DNA of 64,000 nucleotides from an uncultured Chiayiivirga sp. (GCA_934525595.1 CAKSZJ010000005.1:1-64000), one strand, 5' to 3'. Shown: positions 11,337 to 21,802, counted from the stretch's first letter. Notes: generated from the letters alone by a model not told the origin. Numbers and translations are program-made.

Positions 11337-13309
11337 GGGACCCTCCTGGCAACGTGGGTGCGGGGACGAAACTGCTTCAGGTCGCGGATCAGCGCACGAA
11401 GGTCGTCGGAATCCAGCGGAGCGCCAGCGTAGCGCTGCGCGACATAACGGTCGCTAAGTGAGCGCAGGCGCGCGGCGTCGTCGGGCAGGGCCCGGGCGGC
11501 GCGCTCGATGAAACGTCCGGGGGTTTCCACCGGCCGCTTGCTCACGCCTGCGCCCTCCAGACGTCGGCACAGCCGCTGCCAGGCCGCCAGCAGCGGATCC
11601 TCGGCAACGCCTGATCCCGAGCGCCACAGCAGTGCGAAGGACAGGGTCAGCGCCAGCGCGATCGAGGCGATCAGCGCCACGCCGAGCTGACGCCAGTCCT
11701 CGATGTCCAGCCCCAGCTGGCGCAGCAGCTGGCGCTGACGTGCGGCATTGAAGTCCACGATCACGAAGTTCCAGCCGCGCCGCAGGGCGTCGAGCGTGTT
11801 CCACAGCGGCTGGCCGAAGCGCGACAGTGCGCCGGGCGGCGGAACGATGCCCGACAGTCCGCTGCGGATCCGTTCGGGCGCGACCGCCGCGGTGGGATCC
11901 ACGCGCACCCAGCCACGCCCTTCCAGCCACACCTCGGTCCAGGCATGGGCGTCGGAGTTGCGTATCAGCCAGTAGTCGCCGATGCGGTTGTGGAACCCGC
12001 CCTGGTAGCCGGTGACAACGCGCGCCGGAATGCCGGCGCTGCGCATCATCACGGCGAACGCCGAGGCGAAATGCTCGCAGTAGCCCTCGCGGGTGGCAAA
12101 AAGGAAGTCGTCGATGCTGTCGCGCGCCAGCGGCGGCGGGGTCAGGCTGTAGGTGAAGCTGCGGTTGAACAGGTCCAGAGCGCGCTGGATCAGGGCATCG
12201 GGCCGGGCATCCTCCGCCTTCCACTGCGCCATGAGCTGCGCGGTCTGCGGGTTGTAGCCCTCGGGCAGGCGCAGCTGGCGCTGGTGCGAAAACCGCGGCA
12301 GCTGCGGCTCCAGGCGATACTCCACCGCCGAACCCATGCGGAACTGGCGCACCGAACGGCTGGGGCGCGTCGCGTATACGGTGCGGTCGGGGCCGATGCG
12401 CGCGCCTTCCGGGGCAATGCCGGGCACGTCCAGGCCCACCAGATAGCGATAGGTCGTCGGTTCCTGCATGACCTCGTGGAAAAGCATCGGGCCGGTGGCC
12501 TCCAGAACGGTTTCCGGGCCGAAGCCGTCGCCGCTCCAGCGCGACCAGCGCCGCCCGTCGAAGTCCGAGAGCACCGGGCCGCGCCAGTACAGCGCGCTGG
12601 CCGGCGGCGCATCGCCCTCGAAGCTCACGCGCAGGGCCGGGCTGTCGTCGAGCAGCATTTCGACGATGTCGCCAGGGCTCATTTCGTTGGACAGGCCGGT
12701 GCGGGCGCGATCCTCCGGTCCGGGGCTGCCCCATAGCGGTTCGGGGAAGCGCGGGAACAGGAAGAACACGACGGCGGCGAAGGGCAGGGAAATGGCCAGC
12801 ATCCGCGCGCTTGCGGCCAGCGCGCGCACCGGCCGTGCGGGCTGGAGCGGCACGTCGGGCAGTTCCATGCGTGCCAGACGGGTGAGCGCGGTGAGGATGA
12901 GGACGCAGGCGCCCAGGGCCAGCAGCAGGGTCCATGGCCCCTGGTCGCGCAGGAAGCCGGCCATCACGGCGAACAGCGAGAAGCTGCACGCGCTGCGCCC
13001 GTCGCGCACGCTGCCGGTTTCCAACAGCTTGGAGGCCAGCATCGCGGCCAGCAGCGCGGCGCCGGTGTCCTGCGAGACGCTGAAGCCCGAGCCGACCACT
13101 GCGGCCACCGCCACCGCGAGCGTAAGCAGCAGACGCAGCGCCACCGGCAGCCGCCTGCGCCGCACGCCGAGCCCGATCCCCAGGGCGATGATTGCCAGCA
13201 GGAGCGCCGACAGCCAGCCCGGGAAGGCGTGCAGCACCGGCAACAGGGCGGCCAGCACTGCGGCGGCGATCCAGAGAAACGTGGCGCGGTCCAGCGTGAC
13301 GCGGCGCAT
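11333..13309 (-). CDS. tgpA: TgpA-type membrane transglutaminase
   Basis: A 658-residue inner-membrane protein. It has about six N-terminal transmembrane segments (DUF3488 part, ~1-195), a periplasmic transglutaminase-like core (~330-530), one more membrane segment (~565-590) and a cytoplasmic tail. The Cys-His-Asp triad is visible: EGYCEHFASAF, NSDAHAWTEVW and VRVDPTAAV. TgpA of Pseudomonas is essential and acts at the cell surface; its substrate is unknown. The context of moxR and DUF58 upstream is the standard cluster. It overlaps slp by four bases. Confidence 0.93.
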   Translation of the reverse strand: MRRVTLDRATFLWIAAAVLAALLPVLHAFPGWLSALLLAIIALGIGLGVRRRRLPVALRLLLTLAVAVAAVVGSGFSVSQDTGAALLAAMLASKLLETGSVRDGRSACSFSLFAVMAGFLRDQGPWTLLLALGACVLILTALTRLARMELPDVPLQPARPVRALAASARMLAISLPFAAVVFFLFPRFPEPLWGSPGPEDRARTGLSNEMSPGDIVEMLLDDSPALRVSFEGDAPPASALYWRGPVLSDFDGRRWSRWSGDGFGPETVLEATGPMLFHEVMQEPTTYRYLVGLDVPGIAPEGARIGPDRTVYATRPSRSVRQFRMGSAVEYRLEPQLPRFSHQRQLRLPEGYNPQTAQLMAQWKAEDARPDALIQRALDLFNRSFTYSLTPPPLARDSIDDFLFATREGYCEHFASAFAVMMRSAGIPARVVTGYQGGFHNRIGDYWLIRNSDAHAWTEVWLEGRGWVRVDPTAAVAPERIRSGLSGIVPPPGALSRFGQPLWNTLDALRRGWNFVIVDFNAARQRQLLRQLGLDIEDWRQLGVALIASIALALTLSFALLWRSGSGVAEDPLLAAWQRLCRRLEGAGVSKRPVETPGRFIERAARALPDDAARLRSLSDRYVAQRYAGAPLDSDDLRALIRDLKQFRPRTHVARRVP

Positions 13310-13310
13310 G

Positions 13311-14297
13311 TCAGGGCTCCAGCGCCAGGGCGCGGAAGCAGGCGTGCAGGTGCGCCGGCCCCTGGCCGGGGCCGAGGCGCTGGCCGGGCAGGTGCAGCGT
13401 GCTGGACTCGCCGGCGCGCTCGGCATCCGCCAGCCAGCGTGCCAGCCGCCGCGCGCGCGCGTCGCTCGCAAGTGGCGCAAGCGCTTCCCACGAGAGCAGG
13501 CGTTCGCTGCCGTTGGGCTGCTCGTATTCGCGCACCAGCAGGCGATCAAGACGGGCGCTGTGCTTCCAGGCGATCTGGCGGGTTGCATCGCCGTGGCGCC
13601 AGTCGCGCAGGGCGATAGGCTCCTCGCCGTCGCCGCGTTTGGGCTGGGGCCGATCGCGCCCGCCCTCGCCGGGCGGCGCGGGGGGATCCTTTTCCAGTGC
13701 CGGCCACACCAGGGTGTTCGTTTCAGGATGCAGCCAGCTCCAGACTTCGAATAGCCCCATGGGCTGGCGGCACGAGAGCTTGAAACGCCCCGCAGCAAGC
13801 CATCCGCGGCGCCGCGTGGGTCGCGGCAGCTCGACCTGCCTCGCTGCGCTGGCGTCGAGGCTGAAAGCGATCCGCCGTCCAGCCTGCTCCAGCACCAGGC
13901 CTTCGCGCAGCCGCGTGCCGTCGGCGGCAAAGCGCAGGCGCAGCCGCTGCGGGCCGCCGGCGTGCACCGGCGCCGCGTCCACGGCCTCCAGCCGCACTCC
14001 GCTGAGGTTGAGGTAGCCACGCAGCAGCGCGGTGAGCATCACCGAGAGCATCAGGAAGCACAGGATCAGCGCCGGGTTGTTGCTGTAGTTGAGTCCGCCC
14101 AGGGTCATGGCGGCGAGCAGCGCGGCGAAGAACAGGCCGTAGGGGGTGGGCAGCACGTAGATGCGGCGCCGGTGCATGCCGATCGGCAGCGTCTCGGGGC
14201 CACGCGGTTTGACGAATCGGCTCAGGATGCGCGGGATGCGGGGACGCTCGTGCGACAGCGCGTCCCGATCGGGCGAAGGATCCCTGTGGTGCGGCAC
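13311..14297 (-). CDS. DUF58 membrane-associated protein
   Basis: Two transmembrane segments near the N-terminus (around GLFFAALLAAMTLGGL and ALILCFLMLSVMLTALL) are followed by a cytoplasmic DUF58 domain with WRHGDATRQIAWKHSARLD. These proteins accompany MoxR ATPases and are thought to work in cell-envelope protein assembly. A GTG at 14297, 14 bases after the moxR stop, is chosen because the conserved segment FVKPRGPETLPIGMHRRRIYV starts upstream of the first available ATG (14177, 288 residues). With the GTG the product has 328 residues. It lies 1 base before tgpA. Confidence 0.85.
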   Translation of the reverse strand: MPHHRDPSPDRDALSHERPRIPRILSRFVKPRGPETLPIGMHRRRIYVLPTPYGLFFAALLAAMTLGGLNYSNNPALILCFLMLSVMLTALLRGYLNLSGVRLEAVDAAPVHAGGPQRLRLRFAADGTRLREGLVLEQAGRRIAFSLDASAARQVELPRPTRRRGWLAAGRFKLSCRQPMGLFEVWSWLHPETNTLVWPALEKDPPAPPGEGGRDRPQPKRGDGEEPIALRDWRHGDATRQIAWKHSARLDRLLVREYEQPNGSERLLSWEALAPLASDARARRLARWLADAERAGESSTLHLPGQRLGPGQGPAHLHACFRALALEP

Positions 14298-14311
14298 GGC
14301 AGCGGGCCGCG

Positions 14312-15262
14312 TCAGTCGACCGCCACGCCGGCCAGGATCGATTCGGCCAGTTCGGCGCCCGAACCCCCTTCCGCCGCAGGGACCAGGCGGTGCCCGGCGA
14401 CCGGGACGAACAGTGCCTGCACATCGTCGGGCAGCACGTGGGATTGGCCGGCGAGCAGGGCGTGGGCGCGTGCGGCGCGCAGCAGGGCGAGGCCGGCGCG
14501 CGGTGAGAGGCCCACCTCCACGCGCGGATCGCGCCGGCTGCGTTCCAGCAGCGCCAGCACGTAGCCCACCAGTGCTTCGCTGGCGTGCACCTGTTCTACC
14601 GCAGCGCGCAGTGCCAGCACCTTTTCGGCGTCGAGCTGGGGCCGGGTCACCGCGATCTGCTCGCGCCGGTCGCTGCCGGTAAGTAGCTCGCGTTCGGACG
14701 ATGCATCGGGATAGCCGAGCGAAAAACGCAGGAGGAAGCGGTCGAGCTGCGAATCGGGCAGGGGGAAGGTGCCGGAAAGGTCGACCGGATTCTGCGTGGC
14801 GATGACGAAGAAGGGCTGCGGCAGGACGTGGGTGACGCCATCCAGGGTGACCTGGTGTTCGGCCATGGCTTCCAGCAGTGCGCTCTGGGTGCGGGGCGGC
14901 GCGCGGTTGATTTCGTCGGCCAGCAGCACGCGGGTGAATACGGGCCCGGGATGAAAGCGGAACTCGCGCGACGGCGCGTCGTAGATCGAAATGCCGAGCA
15001 CGTCCGCCGGCATCAGGTCCGAGGTGAACTGCACGCGCTGGAAGTCCAGCCCGAGGGTGGCCGCCAGCGCCTGCGCCAGCGTGGTCTTGCCAAGCCCGGG
15101 GAGGTCTTCGATCAGCACGTGGCCACCGGCCAGCAGCGCCACGAAGGCCAGGTCCACCTGCGCCGACTTGCCCAGGATCAGCGCGTTGACTTGTGCGCGG
15201 GCACGGGCGAGGGCGGCCAGCGGCAAGTCGGGTATCGTGAGCGCGTGGGCGGGAGCAGCCAT
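14312..15262 (-). CDS. MoxR-family AAA+ ATPase
   Basis: A 316-residue AAA+ chaperone-like ATPase. Walker A is EDLPGLGKTTLAQAL (~52-66), Walker B is RVLLADEINRAPPRTQ, sensor 1 is FFVIATQNPVD, and the arginine-finger region follows at LPDSQLDRFLLR. MoxR ATPases help the maturation of VWA/DUF58 partners; the DUF58 gene is immediately downstream. The ATG at 15262 heads the operon and is divergent from the glycosyltransferase gene, with only 42 bases between them. Confidence 0.93.
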   Translation of the reverse strand: MAAPAHALTIPDLPLAALARARAQVNALILGKSAQVDLAFVALLAGGHVLIEDLPGLGKTTLAQALAATLGLDFQRVQFTSDLMPADVLGISIYDAPSREFRFHPGPVFTRVLLADEINRAPPRTQSALLEAMAEHQVTLDGVTHVLPQPFFVIATQNPVDLSGTFPLPDSQLDRFLLRFSLGYPDASSERELLTGSDRREQIAVTRPQLDAEKVLALRAAVEQVHASEALVGYVLALLERSRRDPRVEVGLSPRAGLALLRAARAHALLAGQSHVLPDDVQALFVPVAGHRLVPAAEGGSGAELAESILAGVAVD

Positions 15263-15304
15263 CCGGTATCTCGCGGAAACGGTCGGTCGGGAGTGTAGCG
15301 GGAT

Positions 15305-17143
15305 ATGCGGGAGGAACGAGGCGCACGGTTCACGTTTTTCGCGCTCTGGAGTGCGCTGCTGGTCATCAAGGTGATGATCGCTTCGCGCCTGCCACTGTTC
15401 GTGGACGAGGCTTTCTACTGGCAGGAGAGCCGGCATCTGGCGGCGGCCTATTCCGACCTTCCCGGCCTGACCGCCTGGCTGATTGCGCTGGGTACCGCGC
15501 TGGGGGGTGACACGCTGCTCGGGGTGCGCTGGCCCTTCCTTGTGCTTGGCGGTCTGCTGCCCTGGCTGGTGGTACGACTGGCCGGTCCCTTGGGCGCACC
15601 GCAGGCCTGGCGCGCGGGCCTGCTTGCGCTGCTCTTTCCCCTTTCCGGGTTTCTGGGCGTCCTGGCATTGCCGGATGTGCCGATGAACCTCGCCGCTGCG
15701 CTGTGCCTGCTGGGCGGCGCGCGCGCACTGCGCGGGGGCGACTGGCCTGCGACGGCGCTGCTCGCGGCGGGCCTTGCCATTGGGGCGCTGAGCCATTACC
15801 GCTTCGTCGGTGTGATCGCGGTGGGTTTCGCGGCGCTGCTCGTTCTGCCGCAGGGACGACGTGCGCTGCGCGAGCCGCGCGTGTGGCTCGCCATCGTGCT
15901 TGGCGCGCTGGCCTGGCTGCCGCTGGTGCTGTGGAACCTGGAGCACGGCGAGGCCGGCTGGCGCTTCCAGTTCGTCGAGCGCCATCCCTGGACGTTGCAG
16001 CTCGAGGGCTGGCGTTTCATCGTGGTGCAGGCGGTGCTTGTCACGCCGCTGCTGCTGGTGGCTCTGGTTGCCGCCATGCTGCGGGTCGGTGCGCGCGTTG
16101 CCGCGCACGAGCGCTGGCTGGCGCTGAGCGGCGGGCTGACCGTGCTGGGCTTCTTCGTGCTCGGCTTCGTCGCCGATACCGAGCGCGCCAGCTTCCACTG
16201 GCCTCTGCCGGGTTATCTGGCGCTGCTGGCACTGGCGCCGGTGGTGCTGGCCGACTGGGTGCGCGGGCTGCGCGTTGCGACCTGGACATGCCTGGCCGCC
16301 GCCTGCGGCGCGGCACTGCTCGGGCAGGCCCTGGTGGCCTCGCCGGCCGGACGCGTGAAACTGGATGAAGCCGGGATGCATCCCGCGAACTTTTCCGGCT
16401 GGTCCGACGTGGCCGGCGCCGTGCGCGGGCGGCTGGCGATGATGCCCGAGGGTACGCGGCTGCTCGCCGATCACTTCAAGCTCGGTGCCGAGCTGGGGTT
16501 TGCCCTGGGCGACCCGGACATCGCCGTGCTCGACCATCCGCTCAACCATCGCCATGGGCGTTCCCGCCAGCTCGAACTCTGGGGGCTGGTGAGCGCGGGC
16601 GACCGCGCCGGCTGGCAGCTGCTGGTGGTCGGTGCCAGCGACGTCAAGTTCAGCGCGCTGCTGGCGCATTACCAGTCGCTGTGCACCCGCCTCGGGCCGC
16701 TGCCTCCGCCCGACGTGGTCGAAGCCGACGGGGGCGCGCGGCGCTTCCTTCTGCTGGCCTTGCCGCCGGATCCGTCTCCTGCGCCCTGCATCACGCCGGC
16801 GCTGGCCAACATCGACGCACCGGCGGATGGCGAAACAGTGGGGCGGCGCTTCGTCGTGCGGGGCTGGGCGGTGAAGGACGGCGTCGGCGTCGAGCGCGTC
16901 GTCGTGCGGCTCGATGGTTCGGTGGTGGCCGAGACCCGGCGCGAGGCAGACAACGCGTGGGTGATGGATTTCCTTGCCGGCGCCTCGCGCGATCCGCAGG
17001 CGCCGAGCGTTCAGTTCGAGGTGGTGATCGAGCTGCCCGACGATGCCTCCGGCTGGCGGCGCCTGTCGCTGGATCTGCACGGCGGCGATGGCAGCGCGGA
17101 GCGCTGGCGCGGCCCGCGCGTGCGCATCGATCCGGCGCGCTGA
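15305..17143 (+). CDS. Multi-pass glycosyltransferase (PMT/ArnT-like) with a C-terminal ancillary domain
   Basis: 612 residues. About ten transmembrane segments occupy ~1-340. An acidic motif LFVDEAFYWQESRHLA at ~30-45, in the first periplasmic loop, is typical of GT-C enzymes that use lipid-linked sugars. A soluble part (~345-500) follows, then a beta-rich C-terminal domain (~505-612, starting at NIDAPADGETVGRRFVVRGWAV) that looks like an Ig/Big-type module. Donor and acceptor are unknown; envelope glycan or lipid A decoration is possible. It is divergent from moxR and convergent with the next gene, nine bases away. Confidence 0.75.
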   Translation: MREERGARFTFFALWSALLVIKVMIASRLPLFVDEAFYWQESRHLAAAYSDLPGLTAWLIALGTALGGDTLLGVRWPFLVLGGLLPWLVVRLAGPLGAPQAWRAGLLALLFPLSGFLGVLALPDVPMNLAAALCLLGGARALRGGDWPATALLAAGLAIGALSHYRFVGVIAVGFAALLVLPQGRRALREPRVWLAIVLGALAWLPLVLWNLEHGEAGWRFQFVERHPWTLQLEGWRFIVVQAVLVTPLLLVALVAAMLRVGARVAAHERWLALSGGLTVLGFFVLGFVADTERASFHWPLPGYLALLALAPVVLADWVRGLRVATWTCLAAACGAALLGQALVASPAGRVKLDEAGMHPANFSGWSDVAGAVRGRLAMMPEGTRLLADHFKLGAELGFALGDPDIAVLDHPLNHRHGRSRQLELWGLVSAGDRAGWQLLVVGASDVKFSALLAHYQSLCTRLGPLPPPDVVEADGGARRFLLLALPPDPSPAPCITPALANIDAPADGETVGRRFVVRGWAVKDGVGVERVVVRLDGSVVAETRREADNAWVMDFLAGASRDPQAPSVQFEVVIELPDDASGWRRLSLDLHGGDGSAERWRGPRVRIDPAR

Positions 17144-17152
17144 TCGCCGGGA

Positions 17153-17629
17153 TCAGTCGCTGCGGCGGGTCAGGGCGGCCGGCTCGCGTGCGGCCTGCTC
17201 CAGCGCCGCCTGGGTGACGTCGGCCAGTTCGGCGCCGGCGCTTTCCAGGCGTGCGAGCTGGTCGGAGATGGCCGCGTGGGCACGGTCCACGGCGCGGCAG
17301 GCGGCATCGAGCTCCTTCTGCGGCGCGGTGAGCCCGTGCCGGGAGATCCACAGGCGGTGCTCGAGCACGTCGCGCAAGCCCTGCTGGACCTGATCCTGCG
17401 CATCGAGCGATGCGCGCGCGGGCGCGGCCATTTCCTGCGGCACCCGGTCCACCACCTGGCGCATGTCCTTCATCTGTTCGCGGGTGCGGTGCAGGAGCTG
17501 TTCCAGCGCATCGGCGCGATCCAGCAGGTGGCGCAGGCTGCGCTCGCGCCGCACGCTGCGATGCCGCAGCCAGGCGGCGAGAAGTGCCAGCACGCCGATG
17601 AGAAGAATGGCAAGGTGGAAGTAGTTCAC
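17153..17629 (-). CDS. Single-pass membrane protein with coiled coil, unknown function
   Basis: 158 residues from a GTG at 17629. One N-terminal transmembrane helix (FHLAILLIGVLALLAAWL) is followed by a basic patch and a long, charged, helical region likely to form coiled coil (~35-150). No enzyme motif is seen. The GTG was preferred over an upstream start because the extra residues look like non-coding Arg/Pro-rich sequence while the GTG places the membrane helix at the N-terminus. It is a lone gene. Confidence 0.55.
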   Translation of the reverse strand: MNYFHLAILLIGVLALLAAWLRHRSVRRERSLRHLLDRADALEQLLHRTREQMKDMRQVVDRVPQEMAAPARASLDAQDQVQQGLRDVLEHRLWISRHGLTAPQKELDAACRAVDRAHAAISDQLARLESAGAELADVTQAALEQAAREPAALTRRSD

Positions 17630-17762
17630 GCAGGTGCCAGGAATCCGCCGGCCCCCGAGTCTGCCAAATCGCGCGCGTGCCGGGCAAATGCGCGCGCCGG
17701 ATCGGCGGGCGCCGACCGGAGCCTCGTGTGGCAGTTGCGGTGACTCGTGCATCGCGCATGGA

Positions 17763-17790
17763 TTGACTGCGCCGTCGCGTTTGATAAGAT
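17763..17790 (+). promoter_or_regulatory. Sigma70-type promoter of yceD-rpmF
   Basis: TTGACT at 17763-17768 and TAAGAT at 17785-17790 are separated by 16 bases, a strong match to the housekeeping consensus. The predicted transcription start is near 17797, only a few bases before the yceD ATG at 17800. Confidence 0.7.
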
Positions 17791-17799
17791 GTGCTGCTT

Positions 17800-18333
17800 A
17801 TGTCCAGTGCCCTGCCCGAAGCGGTCGACGCATGGCGGATGGTGTCGGCACGGCGCATCTTCGAAGGCCGCATCCGGCTCGATTCGATGCCTCGGCTGGC
17901 GATGTACCTGGCCGATGCCGAAGGCGAATGCGGGTACCAGCTCGAATTCGACCGGGACGCGACCGGCATCGCCTACCTCCAGGTTCACGCCGAGGCGCGG
18001 CTGCCGTTGGTCTGCCAGCGCACGCTGGAACGCTTCGAGCTGCCGGTCTCCATCCGCCAGCGGCTCGGATTGATCCGCGGCGAGGCCGAGGAAGCTGGGC
18101 TGCCGGAAGGCTACGAGCCGATGCTGGTTCCGCTGGACGGGACGCTGCGGCCGGCCGATGCGATCGAGGATGAACTGATCCTCGCCGTGCCGGTGGTGCC
18201 GCTGTCGGAGCGCGGCGTGACCGAGGACGGCGTGGTGTGGCAAGACGGCGATGGGCCCCTGGCGCCATCGCAGGATTCTTTGGAGGCCAGCCCCTTTGCG
18301 GCGCTGGCCGGGTGGAAGAAACGCGCGGGCTGA
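17800..18333 (+). CDS. yceD: YceD/DUF177 protein, 23S rRNA accumulation factor
   Basis: 177 residues of the DUF177 family. [17 protein letters not shown] holds the conserved central Cys, and [14 protein letters not shown] is the conserved acidic stretch. In E. coli and plants the family is needed for normal 23S rRNA accumulation. It is directly upstream of rpmF, the family's hallmark position. The ATG at 17800 was chosen over an in-frame GTG at 17791. Both lie within a few bases of the predicted transcription start, so the message may be nearly leaderless. Confidence 0.88.
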   Translation: MSSALPEAVDAWRMVSARRIFEGRIRLDSMPRLAMYLADAEGECGYQLEFDRDATGIAYLQVHAEARLPLVCQRTLERFELPVSIRQRLGLIRGEAEEAGLPEGYEPMLVPLDGTLRPADAIEDELILAVPVVPLSERGVTEDGVVWQDGDGPLAPSQDSLEASPFAALAGWKKRAG

Positions 18334-18382
18334 CAGGCGCCCGCAGGCAACAGAAGTCTGTCGAATTCGAGGAACGATTCCC

Positions 18383-18577
18383 ATGGCTGTCCAGAAAAGT
18401 CGCAAGACCCCCTCCCGCCGCGGCATGCGCCGCTCGCATGACGCGCTGAGCGCCAAGCAGCTCGCCACCGATCCGACCACCGGCGAGACGCACCTGCGCC
18501 ACCACATCACCAAGGACGGCTACTACCGCGGCCGCAAGGTGGTGGACGTCAAGACGGACGTCGCCGCAGAGGATTGA
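18383..18577 (+). CDS. rpmF: 50S ribosomal protein L32
   Basis: 64 residues, matching L32: the N-terminus [20 protein letters not shown] and a basic middle section are diagnostic. No zinc-binding Cys residues are present, so this is the zinc-free (C-minus) form. It lies 49 bases after yceD behind an AGGAACGATTCCC leader and is co-transcribed from the yceD promoter. A strong hairpin follows at 18626. Confidence 0.97.
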   Translation: MAVQKSRKTPSRRGMRRSHDALSAKQLATDPTTGETHLRHHITKDGYYRGRKVVDVKTDVAAED

Positions 18578-18625
18578 CGCGCCGCGCGGCCTGCGGGCTG
18601 CCGGCCGCGCCATTCGCCGATCTCC

Positions 18626-18669
18626 CGACGCGACGTGCCTGCCTCGCAGGCGCGTCGCGTCGTCGTTTC
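18626..18669 (+). terminator. Long hairpin after rpmF, probable terminator
   Basis: The arms 18626-18642 (CGACGCGACGTGCCTGC) and 18646-18662 (GCAGGCGCGTCGCGTCG) form a 17-bp stem with one T-G wobble and a CTC loop, followed by TCGTTTC. The U-tract is poor, but the stem is very stable. It occupies the spot where plsX would normally be. Confidence 0.6.
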
Positions 18670-18713
18670 CCGCGGTACGATCCGCGCCAGCCACTTGACC
18701 CCTGGAGCAGAGC

Positions 18714-19688
18714 ATGACGCAGGCGTACGCGCGCATCGTCGGCACCGGCAGCTACCTGCCGGAGAACATCGTCACCAACGCCGACCTGGAAAAACAGGTC
18801 GAGACCAGCGACGAATGGATCCGCGAGCGAACCGGCATCCGCCAGCGCCACATCGCCCTGCCGGGACAGACCACCGGAGACCTCGCCTTCGAGGCCGCCA
18901 CGCGTGCGCTCGAAGCCGCGGGCGTCGATGCCTCGGAGATCGACCTTCTGGTGCTTGGCACGACCACACCCGACATCATCTTTCCGTCCACGGCCTGCCT
19001 GCTGCAGCACCGGCTTGGCGCCAACGGCTGCGCGGCGTTCGACGTCAACGCCGCGTGTTCCGGCTTCATCTACGCGCTGGGTGTGGCCAACAACTTCATC
19101 CGTGCCGGTGCCGCGAAGACCGCCTTGGTGGTAGGTGCGGAAACGCTTTCGCGCATGATCGACTGGAACGACCGCGGCACCTGCGTACTGTTCGGCGACG
19201 GTGCCGGCGCGGTGGTGCTGAAGGCCGACCAGGACGCGGGCATCCTGTCCACCCACCTGCACGCCGACGGCGGGCACGAGCACCTGCTCTACAACCCGGT
19301 GGGCGTCTCGCGCGGGTTCACCGATGCGCCCAATCACGGCGTCAAGGTCCACATGACCGGCAACGAGGTCTTCAAGTTCGCGGTCAAGACGCTCGATGCG
19401 GTGGTCGATGAGACCCTGGATGCCAACGGCCTGTCGCGTTCGGACGTGGACTGGCTGATTCCGCATCAGGCCAACCTGCGCATCATCTCCGCCACGGCCA
19501 AGCGCCTGGACATGCCGATGGACCGCGTGATCGTGACGGTGGATCGCCACGGCAACACGTCCGCCGCCTCGGTGCCGCTGGCGCTCGACGAGGCGATCCG
19601 CTCCGGGCGCGTTCAGCGTGGCGAGCTGCTGCTGCTGGAAGCCTTCGGCGGCGGCTTTACCTGGGGCTCGGCGCTGATCCGCTACTGA
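18714..19688 (+). CDS. fabH: 3-oxoacyl-ACP synthase III (KAS III)
   Basis: 324 residues. FabH condenses acetyl-CoA with malonyl-ACP to start type II fatty-acid synthesis. The Cys-His-Asn triad is present: [11 protein letters not shown] (Cys ~115), [10 protein letters not shown] (His) and [15 protein letters not shown] (Asn). The length is normal. It begins the fabH-fabD-fabG-acpP-fabF cluster. A possible -10 hexamer TACGAT (18676-18681) lies upstream without a good -35. Confidence 0.97.
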   Translation: MTQAYARIVGTGSYLPENIVTNADLEKQVETSDEWIRERTGIRQRHIALPGQTTGDLAFEAATRALEAAGVDASEIDLLVLGTTTPDIIFPSTACLLQHRLGANGCAAFDVNAACSGFIYALGVANNFIRAGAAKTALVVGAETLSRMIDWNDRGTCVLFGDGAGAVVLKADQDAGILSTHLHADGGHEHLLYNPVGVSRGFTDAPNHGVKVHMTGNEVFKFAVKTLDAVVDETLDANGLSRSDVDWLIPHQANLRIISATAKRLDMPMDRVIVTVDRHGNTSAASVPLALDEAIRSGRVQRGELLLLEAFGGGFTWGSALIRY

Positions 19689-20040
19689 CGGACACGCGAG
19701 GCGCGCCGGAGCTGTGCGGTCGGAATGCGGCGTTCGTCGCGATGTCCCTCATGGTTGCGGGGCTTGCGCCTGATCGCGGACCGGCAACGCTGCATCTCGA
19801 ACGGTACCTCCTGGCGCTGCCACGCGGTGCCTTGCACACGCTTTCGCGTGCTCATCGACACCCATCGCGACGGCCGCAGCCGCAGGCGTGCAGCAGTGTG
19901 CGACGGTGGCCGCGATCTGCCGGTTTCGCGTCTGCGGGCCGATCGACCGGGCGGGCTGCGTGTCCGAAACCCTACGCCCGGGTACAGACGATCCCGACGT
20001 GCCTGACTTATCATGTCCGGCCTTTCCCGAAGAACTTGCC
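19689..20040 (+). other. 352-bp spacer between fabH and fabD
   Basis: No credible gene is visible: the open frames here have no recognisable domain or ribosome-binding site. The only regulatory hint is a TATCAT hexamer at 20009-20014, about 27 bases before fabD, without a convincing -35. The gap is unusually long for this cluster. Confidence 0.5.
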
Positions 20041-20975
<935 letters not shown>

Positions 20976-20979
<4 letters not shown>

Positions 20980-21719
20980 GTAAGACCCTCGCGGGCGAAG
21001 TCGCCCTGGTCACCGGTGCCAGCCGCGGTATCGGTGCCGCCATTGCCGACACCTTGGCCGCACACGGCGCAACGGTCATCGGCACCGCCACCACGCAGAC
21101 GGGCGCGGATGCGATTTCCGCGCGCCTGGCCGGACAGGGCGGGGCGGGGCGCGTGCTCGACGTGTCCGTTCCGGGCGCGATCGAGACCCTGGTCGAGGCC
21201 GTGGCGTCGGAGTTCGGCGCGATTTCCATCCTCGTCAACAACGCCGGCATCACCCGCGACAGTCTCCTGATGCGGATGAAGGACGAGGACTGGCAGGCGG
21301 TGATCGACACCAACCTGACCAGCATCTATCGGGCCTCGAAGGCGGTGATGCGCGCGATGATGAAGGCGCGCGGCGGACGCATCGTCAACATCGCCTCGGT
21401 GATCGGCGTCACCGGCAACGCCGGGCAGGCCAATTACGCCGCCGCCAAGGCCGGCATCATCGGTTTCTCCAAGTCGCTGGCCAAGGAGGTCGGCTCGCGC
21501 GGGGTCACCGTCAACGTGGTCGCACCGGGCTTCATCGAAACCGACATGACGCGCGATCTGCCCGACAGCGCCCGCGAAGCCATGCTGGGCCAGATCGCGC
21601 TGGGCCGGTTGGGCTCGCCGCAGGACATCGCCGACGCGGTGCTTTTCCTGGCGTCGCCGGCGGCGGCCTACATCACCGGCGAGACTTTGCACGTCAATGG
21701 CGGCATGTACATGCCCTGA
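20976..21719 (+). CDS. fabG: 3-oxoacyl-ACP reductase
   Basis: A 247-residue short-chain dehydrogenase that reduces 3-oxoacyl-ACP with NADPH. The cofactor loop TGASRGIG is at ~13-20, NNAG at ~88, and the Ser-Tyr-Lys catalytic set is in IVNIASVIG and NYAAAKAG (about 140-160). The terminal HVNGGMYMP is FabG-like. It is translationally coupled to fabD and followed by a 114-base gap before acpP. Confidence 0.97.
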
Positions 21720-21796
21720 TTTTTCCCGGCGCGCCGGGCTTTCGGCACGCCTCCTGGTTCATGCGCCGGCGGCTGGCTCGCCTCGCCGGCGTCCAC

Positions 21797-21802
21797 TACA
21801 AT
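21797..21802 (+). promoter_or_regulatory. Candidate -10 element for acpP
   Basis: TACAAT lies 31 bases before the acpP ATG. The expected -35 region (around 21774) reads TGGCTC, a poor match. A CCCGGCGCGCCGGG palindrome at 21725-21738, just after fabG, could end upstream transcription. A separate acpP promoter is common because ACP is needed in large amounts. Confidence 0.4.
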
